Source: Globodera rostochiensis (taxonomy: Eukaryota > Nematoda > Chromadorea > Rhabditida > Heteroderidae). Taken from it: DNA of 64,000 bases. The DNA lies in the NCBI GenBank assembly GCA_018350325.1, contig JAEVLN010000038.1, forward strand, positions 372,001-436,000, in the 5' to 3' direction. The notes under the pieces were generated by a model. The model saw nothing but the letters and a program-made list of their open reading frames with translations, searched no databases and was not told the DNA's origin. Positions 55,301 through 64,000 of this stretch are shown here, in pieces. Position numbers and translations under genes: made by a program. Numbering within the stretch: position 1 is the stretch's first letter; each line of letters starts with the position of its first letter.

Positions 55301-58300
55301 CTGTTGTTGCTGTAGCTGCTGCTGCATCCGCACTGTGTACGTCGTTTTGATGCCAACCCCGCCCGGCACCATTTTCTGCTCAGCGACCGACTGAACAGAT
55401 TGTTGTTGGCGTGCCGTGAGCTGCTTAATCTCCTGGTCGTTGATGCTGCCGCATGAGTCGCGCGACGCGTGCCGGGATCGCTTGTCCGCCGGCTCGTCAA
55501 AATTAGGAAAATCGGAAGAAATGCGGGTCACATCGTCGGCTCCATTTTTTGCTCCGTTGACCTCCACCGGTGTGATGAAAGCGACGTGTGCAGCTGTTGC
55601 TACCGCTGACGGTGTTCCATATGCAGCAAAACCGGCTTGATGCTGTTGAGAAGGGAGGGACAGACAATTATAAAAAATTGAAATTTTGTATGAAACCAAG
55701 TTGAAGCTGGAAACAAAATGTTTCGCGACGACTCACCCTTGATTGTTGCTGCTGCTGACGCTGCACATTGTTGTGGTCCAGCAGTTGATGCTGTTCCTGC
55801 TTAATGTTATTGCCAATGCCAGCACCGCTGCTGCTACCATCGCAACTGTTGCATTCCACGTAATTTGGAATAGTTGCTGTGGTAGAGACTGACGACACCG
55901 AAAGTGCCACCGGTTTCGGCAAACCTGGAAAATGCTCAACAGCAAATCAATAAATCATAAATTGAGATAAATTCAGCGAAAATGCTACCGGACACAATGC
56001 CGGAGGAGGATGTTTTCCGGACAAGGTCTCCATCGTCTCCGACCAGTGCAGTCACACCGGTAAACTGCTTAGTCCTGACGGGAACGCCAATGCCCGAGAG
56101 AATGGACGGCTTGTGCAGCTTCTTCAGTTCAAAAGCGCTGAACACGCCGGTGCCCCAAATGCCTTCGTTGTCTGATACATCGTCATCTGAATGAAGAAGA
56201 ATTGAAAAAAATAATTCAGGAGGAAAAATCCATCAAATAAACGAACTTCAAAAATTTCAGAGAAGAAAACATTAAAGTCCAGCATCAAAAAATTCTTTAC
56301 CCTTCGGCCTCAGCTCCGGTTTGTCCGGGTCCGTTGTAAAAATGTAGTTGGCAAGCCACAAATCCAATTCCCGAATGGCGATGCTGATGTGGTAAGGGTT
56401 GACGCAAAGGCTAGGGAACTGCAAATCGGGGATTAAAAGGATTGTAAAAATTAAAAAAATTCTTTGGATAAAACTGATATTTTCCCCCTGTCGTAATTTG
56501 CTTTTACCTTGCAAGTGTTGTATTTTTCCAACCGTTCACCGTCTGTGCTTTCTAATGGAATTCCCTTAAAATATTTGGTTGTTCTTTTTAGATGAGCTCC
56601 TTTTTTTAAAAAAGAGGATTTGCTATCGGCCGACCCCTAATCCAAATCACATTTTATAGGGGGTCGAATCAAATCAGGCGAATCCCCCACTTTTTTTACT
56701 ATCAAGCTCCGTTTCTACATCTGATAGTTATTCGTGAAAAAAGAAATGATGCCTTGAACAGGATGACCATCACCAAGTCCAGCCGCCAAACTTTGTCCGC
56801 CTGTAAAACCAGGGACCGGATTTATAACCAAGAAATTTTTTACCTGTCTTAAGCAGTCGATGCGTCGCATTTTGCCCTTCTGGTCCGGATTGGACAACAC
56901 GCAGAGGGCGCGCTGTTGGCGCGGGTCCGTGATATACTGGACAAAAATGTCACGATATTGGGGCTGGATGTCTTTCCTGAAAAACAAAATGTCAACAAAT
57001 CCTAAAAAAACACTGATTACGTCATAAAATTATTCAGACAAAACTGTTTCCCGACAGTGCCCATCGGCACCGCAGCTAGACCAGTGTTGTCCCATTCTGC
57101 AATCCCAAATTTCTGGTTACAGTTCCAAAAAAACGGGCATCAAAAACCCCCCGCCATTTGCAACAAACACGTTTTTTCTCTCTGTGTTGCTTCACTATTA
57201 ATAAGCTTCTGGGGCGAGGGTGGTAGTAGTAGGCGGGGCCAGTAAGCGCCACGGAAAAAATTTTTAAATTTTGACGGAATTTGTTAAAAAAATTGGTCCA
57301 AAACTGCAGATTTTGCCCAATTTTGTGGGAGGGGGGGGGGGAGGTTGAATTAAAATGTTTTCATTTCGGGTATTACTATAGATCACAATTTTATGAATTT
57401 CTCTAACCCCAATATAATAAAAAGGTTTTAAAATATAAACAAAATTAAGAATTACACTATAATAAAATCAAAATTCGAATATAAGTAAGGACGAAGACCT
57501 AAAATAAGGACAAATCTTATATAGTACAATAATAAGGACAGATGCGACCTCTGCTCTAAAATTTTCAAATACTCATCAATGGTAATTACATGAATGCCAT
57601 CTCATGTTGCTTTTGAGTCTTCGTGAGTTTAAAACAAAAAATGCAAACCTTAGCTTTCCCAAAAGGCGTGCGGCCCATTTCTGCTTTTCGTCTGGCCTTT
57701 CCTCCTAAAATAAGAAGATAAAAATCAAAATTTGGTAAAATGCCTATGGCATAATGCCGAGAAATGGCAAACACGCACAGATTTCTTTAAACTGAATTTT
57801 GATAATACTGTGAGAATGGTCAAGGTTATGCCAATTTTCACCAAAATGTGCAAAAAAAGCTGGCACAAACCATCAGCGACTCCTTTGTCCGCCGTTCTTC
57901 GTCCAGCGTCATGCTCTGATCGCACCGTTTGTTGTGCCGTCGTTTTGCGGCCTGCAGATTAAACCAGACGAAGGCAAACTCACGGACATGAGGCAGCAAA
58001 TCCTCCACAAAGGGATGGAATTCCTCCTAAAAAGGGAAAACTTAACCAGAAAAAAATAAATTTGAGTTTAACCCTTTCACTTCAAAATCGTTATGTCTAA
58101 GATTAAAGTTTTTGCTGATTCGACACCGAATGCGACGCTTCATCATGAAATGACAGCTGCTGCTGATCATGCCGAATTGAGGATGCCAAAGAAGTGCCAA
58201 TGTTGTTGTTGGAATGTGCCGAATTCGATGGGGACGATGGCGTCCGATTATGCCATCTGCTGCTGCCGACAGTCCCCTCCTCCTTTGCGATGTACGAATT

Positions 58301-58342
58301 CCGTTGCTGCTGTTGATGATTGTGGCTGGCCTTGGAGGCCAT
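52314..58342 (-). CDS. nfi-1: Nuclear factor I (CTF/NFI) transcription factor
   Basis: Fifteen minus-strand exons join in phase to 1042 residues: 58342-58127, 58026-57871, 57704-57649, 56976-56844, 56800-56753, 56564-56508, 56418-56301, 56186-55989, 55924-55737, 55642-55182, 54213-53828, 53776-53274, 53038-52849, 52778-52607, 52560-52314. The NFI DNA-binding domain is unmistakable: [118 protein letters not shown]. It binds TTGGC(N5)GCCAA as a dimer. The rest is Gln-, His- and Ser-rich, with a proline-type segment [21 protein letters not shown] typical of NFI C-termini. The intron after 56753 has a GC donor. Intron 10 (55181-54214) contains a foldback element. The N-terminal exon could extend upstream. 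Length is about twice vertebrate NFI because of low-complexity tracts. Confidence 0.92.
54488..54676. repeat. Tandem CGGATACGGACGGATATGG array (relative of the 41560 element)
   Basis: Three to four units of TCACGGATACGGACGGATAT are followed by an inverted TATCCGCGGGTATCCG end. It is a diverged copy of the hAT-like MITE at 41560-41720, nested in the foldback element. No duplication was identified. Confidence 0.6.
54928..54951. repeat. GC-rich imperfect palindrome, copy 1
   Basis: CGGCGGCGCCTA-TCGGCACCGCCG. The same 24-base word occurs at 61848-61871 and, inverted with changes, at 63054-63077. It can fold on itself. Confidence 0.6.
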
Positions 58343-59241
58343 CAATTCGCAATTAATTCAATTAATGTTGTTGGTGTGGGCACATCCAATTTTTGGCAAA
58401 TAAAACCTTTAAAAATTAACCGAATGTATGTATGATGTAATGATTAATTTGTAAGGCAGAAATGTTGCCAACTGAAAATTTTGAAATTTTTTGACTAAAA
58501 CAAATTCCAAACTTTTGGTTTTAAAATTTAATACAAACAGAGAAGAAGATTCAATATTACCTGAAAAGTAAGAAGACTAATGCTATGATTTTAGTTATTT
58601 ATGTAAATATTTCGGAATTTCTACTTTATATGGGAGTTTTCAAAAGTCATTTTTTCATATACATATATTCGACTCCACTCGCCGCGCAGAGCACGAATCC
58701 GCAAAAAATTTTTGTCGGAAAGCACATGAAGGTTATGGCTTCTCAAAGTTTGAAAAACCATAGGGGGGGGGCCTTTGGTCAAAATCTGTGGAAAATATGT
58801 ATTTTTTTTCTAAAAATTGTCCGAATATTTGATGCACTGAAGTCAGGGTTTTTCCCAGCCAAAAATACGAAAAATTCAAAAAGTCGGGGTTCGGGGACGG
58901 GGCTCAAACCCTAATTTAAATCGGCTTTTGAAATTTTTGAAAATTAAAGAAAAAAGGACTTTTAAGTAAACCAAAGCCCGATAGGGGATAAATTAGACAA
59001 TGAGGTGGAAAACAGCAGCCAAAGTATCGCACACTTGACTACGGCGGCCAGTAGGTGGGGCGACTCCGGGCTCCGGAAGAAGTCCGCGCGTGACCCCGGT
59101 GGGGGTTTCGCGCGCGCCCGCTCCGCGGGTCCCCACGCGCTCGCCCCACAAATTTTCAAATGGGTCCCCCTATGGGTTTTCAAACTTCGCTTATGAGTTT
59201 ATCTCAACTATTACTCACAGCGACTCAAAAATATCGTTTTG
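58343..59241. other. Region upstream of nuclear factor I, with degenerate repeats
   Basis: The left part should contain the nfi promoter. At 58848-58915 is a scrap with AGGGTTTTTCCC and GTCGGGGTTCGGGGACGGGG (see 10057-10236). At 59040-59150 is an isolated GC-rich block (CGCGCGCGCCCGCTCCGCGG) with no ORF support. Confidence 0.4.
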
Positions 59242-59853
59242 TTCCCGCCGTTTTGTTCCCGCCATTTTGTTCCCGCCGTTTTGTTCCCGACCAGTTTGTT
59301 CCCGGCCGTTTTGTTCCCGGGTACGTTTTGTTCCCAAACATTTATTACATAGTGATGTCAAACGAATCTGAAACTGCCACAAATAGGTAACCATTTATCT
59401 AAACACTCGAAAAACATGCCCGTAAGTTAAGTCAGTTGTTGATTAGCATAAAAAAAATAAGATTCATAAATTGAGAAAATCATAACCGGAAAAAAATGAA
59501 GGAAGGTTTTTTGGGATATTGAGAAACATTTCCGGGAGTAGATGAAAATAAAAAAAATTATGCTTCGGCTTCGGGATCCAGCAAAATCGGCATCCCTTGA
59601 CTTTTGTTCAGTTCTCAGCACATTGATAAAGTGCCAGATGGTTGGGTGTGTGCAAGAAAAATGCACGCTTGAGCCTCCGATGCGACGATTTGTGGCAGTT
59701 TCAGATACGTTTAACATCACTTTTTATGTAATAAATGTTTGGGAACAAAACGGCGGGAACAAAACGTACCCGGGAACAAAACGGCCGGGAACAAACTGGT
59801 CGGGAACAAAACGGCGGGAACAAAACGGCGGGAACAAAACGTCCCTTTCCCGT
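59242..59853. mobile_element. Foldback element, TTTTGTTCCCG arrays, complete arms
   Basis: Seven units of CGTTTTGTTCCCG-type sequence (59242-59335) face seven inverted CGGGAACAAAACG units (59742-59853). Inside, ACATTTATTACATAGTGATG and CTGAAACTGCCACAAA are also repeated in inverse orientation before a loop of about 280 bp. No clean target duplication was found. Confidence 0.8.
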
Positions 59854-60440
59854 AGTAACTACCTATTTAAAAAAATCAACTAAACTTTGCTTCATTCGTT
59901 ATATTTTCGGTTACAAGTATTGTTTGAGTAGTTTTCTGTCATAGATAAGCATTTTGTGGAATCTGATGCCGACCGGTGAAAGAACAGTTGAATTTTTCTG
60001 ATCAAAACTTAAATTTTTTGGGTGAAGGGGGAACCCTGCTTTTAGACTAGATACAAATAGGGAAAAAATCTAATTTACAGGAGACAAAAAAAAAGAATGG
60101 TGGAAAGTAAAGCAGCGGTGGTCTTCATCGTGTAGATGGCTGGATGATGATTAGCGCAGTAGGGTACACCTATCTACCTAATGTGGTGGTGGTAAGGGGA
60201 GGGTCTCTCCCTCCCGTGAATAAACACGCATATCAGTGCAAAGACCAACACCTCTTACTGCCAGCAAAAAAACCTCCTCATCATCTCATTATTAACCATC
60301 GATAATCGCACCAGCCAAACCCTTCTTGATGAAAAGTTATAATATGCGGTCAATCGATCACTGAATTGAGCACACCCAATTTTTCAAAAATTTTGCACAA
60401 AAAAAACGGAGAAGAAACGTTATAAAGCCGGGCGGTTACC
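59854..60440. other. AT-rich spacer without assignable features
   Basis: No exon chain, repeat or RNA gene is seen. Confidence 0.4.
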
Positions 60441-60443
60441 CCA

Positions 60444-60700
60444 CATTTGCGGTCCAGACATTTGCGGTCTGCTGGAAATCAGACAACGGTCCAGACATTT
60501 GCGGTCTGCTGGAAATCAAACATTTGCGGTTCAGACATTTGCGGTCTGCTGGAAACCAGACATTTGCGGCCCCGACTTTTGCGGCCCAAACTTTTGCGGT
60601 CCAGACATTTGCGGTCTGCTGGAAATCAGACTTTTGCGGTCCAGACATTTGCGGTCTGCTGGAAATCAGACATTTGCGGTCTGCTTGAAATCACACATTT
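60444..60700. repeat. Tandem array of CATTTGCGGTCTGCTGGAAA
   Basis: About nine units alternate between ACATTTGCGGTCTGCTGGAA(ATCAG) and shorter ACTTTTGCGGCC forms. No inverted partner is found in the window. The style matches one arm of a foldback element. Confidence 0.75.
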
Positions 60701-60799
60701 TAGGGCTAAAAAACGCATTGCTAATCCAATACTTCTCTAGGTTGTTGTCGTAAAACCGGCTTAACCGAAAATCGGGGGTACCTTCAGTTTAAAAAATAC

Positions 60800-61020
60800 G
60801 GTACTTTCCTGTTATGAGGCCACAGCCAAAAATTTTAAAAAATCAAAAGGGCGCGCAAAGAAGACTGCAAACACCGAGAAGCGGATCCATTTGGCGAAAT
60901 TTTATCTGCAATTGTTGCATTTATGCCCCCTCATTATTGTTACGCGCGTCTTGTCAAATTGCGCGCCCTTTTGTTGATTTTTTAAAATTTTTGAGTGTGG
61001 CCTCATAACAGGAAAGTACC
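60800..61020. mobile_element. Inverted-repeat MITE with about 60-bp arms
   Basis: GGTACTTTCCTGTTATGAGG...TTTTGATTTTT and its inverted copy ending CCTCATAACAGGAAAGTACC pair over roughly 60 bases, with GGGCGCGCAA at the inner edges. Flanks AAAAATAC / AAAAATAT match 7 of 8. No ORF. Confidence 0.75.
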
Positions 61021-62408
61021 AAAAATATACCACTAATGATGGGATTTTTATGGAAGTTTCCCGTTTTGTATTGGATAAAGTAGAGTAGGACGGGACCGGA
61101 ACTTTTGGGAAAAACGGGGACCGGGACATCCCGGGGCCAGAAAAACCGGGACCAAGATTTTCAACCGGGACTTTTCAAGAGAGAATTTTTTTTTGTAATG
61201 TTCAATGGTAAAGCAAAATTTTAATGATATTTGTTAAGAAAATAAAAACGATAAATAAGTGCTTGCACTCAAGCGGATTCGAACTCGACACACTGGTGCA
61301 ACTTATAGTTAGTTGGTGGTGTACTGGTGAGTGGTGGGGTCTGTAATAATTTTGGTTGGAGTTTCAAACTAGGGTTGTCACCCCGACCCCGCAAATTTAG
61401 GCCTTTTTTCGGGGTTTTCCTCTCGGAGTCGGGGTTAGCCTACACCCCTAAAGATTCATTGAGTGACAAAATTCATTTTTTCCGAGGGCTTGACTGTGGT
61501 GGACGCGTACTTTTTGTCAAATAATTTATTTATTTTTTTTACAAAATAAATTACAAGAAATCGATGGTCAGGCGGTTTGTCTCTTCGAAAAGTAAAATGT
61601 TCGTGTGGGATCGGATCCGCTTGAGAGCGATCCACTATTAACTTTTATTCGGCCTCTAGCCTCTTCGCTCTTTCATTAAAAAAAACATTTTTTAATAATT
61701 TTCAATTAATTGAAATGCGCGCAAAATAAGATTTTTTGAAAAAAATTCGCCCTTCTTCTGAATTTTTGCTGCAATTTTCTTAACAAAGATTGCCAATTTT
61801 GGTTGCAGATCTCTCAACAAATCGCGTAAAAAATTCAAAATTTTTCCCGGCGGCGCCTATCGGCACCGCCGACCCGCCCCTTCAATAGAAACTTAAAATA
61901 CCGGGAAAATATTTTTGAAGGTTTAACGATGTTTTAAAAGTCTGTTCTTATTGCCAGTAGGCACCGCCGGGAAAGTTTTAGAATTTAACGAAATTTGTTA
62001 AAAAATAGTTCTATTTGAAAATCAAAAGGGTCACCCCTATGGGTTGCCGAAAAGGTTTCGGTTTTCGGTTAACCGGATGTCGGCCTAAACCGAAACCCGG
62101 TGGTGGCAAAACCGGCCTAACCGAAAACCGGGACCCCCGGTTTAAAACCGACCGTGCACTACTCTATTGATCGGTTCAGAATTCATTCTCGTTCCGCGGC
62201 TGGCAGGTGATTTTGTCCGATTTTGGGACGGAGTTGACCCGCTTCGGTTAACCGGGTTTAGGAATTTTACTGAGTTTAAAAATAATTTTTATTCAAATTT
62301 TCTATTAACTCCTCGATTATTTGAATATTTTCAAATTTTACTAGGAAAATTCGAATAATCCTAATATAAAATAATACGCCGACACATACAAATGTGTAAT
62401 TAATAAAA
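61021..62408. other. Degenerate repeat region (CCGGGAC, CCGAAAACCGG, GC-rich palindrome)
   Basis: Several worn arrays follow each other: GGGACCGGGACATCCCGGGG (61085-61165), a CCCCGACC...GGGGTCGGGG scrap (61375-61450), the GC palindrome (61848-61871), and AACCGAAAACCGG / GGTTTTCGGTTAACCGG words (62045-62150). They look like old versions of the phrase-array elements. No gene. Confidence 0.5.
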
Positions 62409-63876
62409 ATGAAAAGGCGTTTTATGAAGGTGTCATCCGATCGTTCATCTCCTTCACCTAACAGTAAATATTTAATTGTTTTTTTTGAGCAACAATCGCT
62501 TCCCGTTTAATTTTTTTAAGTAATTGTTTTATAATTCGGATTTTGGCTTCTGTTGTTTAGGACTGCTGAAATCGTTTGATTCGACCTGGATTGTTGATAA
62601 AGCGTTGAAAAGGGTCCAGGATTTTCGTCTTTCTGATGATTTTGTGGTGCCGTCTTTATTAAGAAGCAGTGCAACCCCGACTACGGCATCGAAACTGACG
62701 AGTAAACAACAACAATTTTTTTATGGGTTGAAATTTTTTGTTGGGTACTCCTACAAATGTTTTCTGTTTAAGAAAAGGAACAATTTCAGACCAATGGGGG
62801 TGGATGCTTCGACATCTAGGGCTAAAGGAGCCGCTCTAACCCGTAAAAAACGATTTTTGTGGTGAAAATCTTTAACAAAAATATTTTGTATTCTGAATAA
62901 ATAGGAAGAAAAGGTTTTCCCCGACTTGCGCCGCCGGACCTCTCCCATTCATGAAAAGCTTCAAAAAATTACCAAAAAGACGATTTTTAGGGGGTGTATT
63001 TTCCGTTTATTGCATAAGTCAATTTATTGAAGCTTTTAGAAATAGGAATGGTCCGACGGTGCCGATAGGCGCCGTCGAAAAAATTTTTCATTGATTTTGA
63101 CGACATTTGTGAAGAAATTTGTCAGAATTTTTACAATTTTTGGGTTTTGGGAAGGGGTCGCGAGAAAATTTTGCGATTTTTTAATCAATTTGTTAAGAGA
63201 ATTGGTCAAAAAATTACGAATTTTATAAATCATAAGGGTCCCCTCTACGGTTTCTTTTTCTCAAATTTTCCGTTTGGGGGGGGGGGGGGGTACGTGACTC
63301 CTCGTACCCCCCTCCCCTAAATACGTGCCTGTTTTTAGTGACTAAAAATCTCAGCCCTAGTGCTCATGGTCCATCTTGTCAGGGAGGCCCATATTTTTAA
63401 GTGATTTCACTGTTTAAATTTTTGTTGTTGTTAGCCTGGCAACTGTTTTCTTACAATAGAACAATTTCCATTTCATGCATTTTTAAACCCCAAAATTGTA
63501 TGACCTTTTTGGTCATTTCCTGAGAATTAATGTAATAATTTGAAAAACAAAAAAAATGTTGATGAACTCTTATACTATGACATCAGGCTACTCACTGCGC
63601 GCGGTTAGCAAAGTGATCACGGCCTTCAATGACGACGAGGATGGGACAAAGGGAGAAAAGGACAAAGTAAAAGGACAGCAAAGTGTCGTCGACAACTATG
63701 GAAATTTGCCAAATTGGACGACGACAACGAAGCCGGACGAATCTTTTGTTGTCGAAGGCACATCGCATAATTTGGACCAAATTTTAACAGCCGCACAAAC
63801 TAGGCGTAAAAAGGCGGCGCAGGCGCGCCTGATGCTGACCACTAAGTCGCGGAAGGTGCACATTAATTTTGTATAA
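62409..63876 (+). CDS. Small basic protein of unknown function, five exons
   Basis: Exons 62409-62463, 62561-62726, 62790-62861, 62905-62993 and 63587-63876 join in phase (all GT-AG) to 224 codons, 223 residues. The start ATG begins MKRRFMKVSSDRSSPSPN. The middle contains FDSTWIVDKALKRVQDFRL and many Lys/Arg (LTRKKRFLW-KKRFSP). The last exon has coding-like composition (SLRAVSKVITAFNDDEDG, QILTAAQTRRKKAAQARLML). No domain is recognised; composition suggests a nucleic-acid-binding or nuclear/ribosome-associated role, which is inference. Intron 4 is long (593 bases) and holds the third GC-rich palindrome and a G run. The phase match across all four introns is the main support. Confidence 0.55.
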
Positions 63877-64000
63877 AAGTAAATCGTTAACAAATTGTTT
63901 GTGATAATTATATTGAAAATTCGTATACAAAATTTAATCTGGAATCCCAATTTTTATTACGCCGTTCACTAGTACATTTACCACTCATTTTCTGAAAATG
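63877..64000. other. 3' end of the last gene and window edge
   Basis: AT-rich, no feature beyond the probable 3' untranslated region. Confidence 0.4.

Noticed and set aside
60444..60700. CRISPR-like look of regular repeats
   Set aside because: Units are directly tandem, without unique spacers of constant size, and the genome is clearly animal.

Overview
This window looks like nuclear DNA of a plant-parasitic nematode, most likely a cyst nematode (Heteroderidae, Globodera/Heterodera type). It is AT-rich between genes, introns are numerous and mostly short, the host genes are metazoan with nematode relatives (patched-related, NFI, SPOP, tweety), and GC-AG introns are unusually common, a trait reported for Globodera. 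The species call is inference. Gene models were built by hand: every exon chain given below was checked for GT/GC-AG borders and for phase, and each total is divisible by three unless stated.

Host genes, left to right: a patched-related sterol-sensing-domain protein (+, 202-8906, 5' end outside the window) with a four-exon BED-finger-like gene nested on the other strand in its second intron; a tweety-like membrane protein (-, 9589-12291); ILVBL/HACL2, a thiamine-diphosphate enzyme (+, 36657-40293); SPOP-like MATH-BTB adaptor (+, 42308-45368); very-long-chain acyl-CoA dehydrogenase (+, 46699-50790); nuclear factor I (-, 52314-58342); and a small basic protein of unknown function (+, 62409-63876).

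The central third (15.4-36.5 kb) is a mobile-element pile-up. Its core is a complete 14,921-bp LTR retrotransposon (17351-32271) with 431-bp LTRs that look identical and a TTCC target duplication. On its own strand it reads 5' LTR, primer site, Gag-Env fused in one ORF, Pol, an opposite-strand gene that contains an intron, an SF1 (Upf1-like) helicase, polypurine tract, 3' LTR. The helicase and the antisense spliced gene are not part of any standard Ty3/gypsy layout that I know, so this is the best candidate for a new system.

Around it, and also inside introns of host genes, lie many non-autonomous 'foldback' DNA elements whose terminal inverted repeats are tandem arrays of a short phrase (for example GTTTCGGCCCC, TTTTGCCTCC, AACTCGTTCCCC, CACTGCCCAAAGGATC, TTTTGTTCCCG, CCCTATTCGC). 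Most have a 9-bp (8-14 bp) target duplication. One encodes a two-exon FLYWCH zinc-finger protein, which points to the Mutator (MULE) superfamily. Shorter hAT-like elements with 8-bp duplications carry the same kind of tandem interior. The last 6 kb is mostly degenerate repeats plus one small gene.
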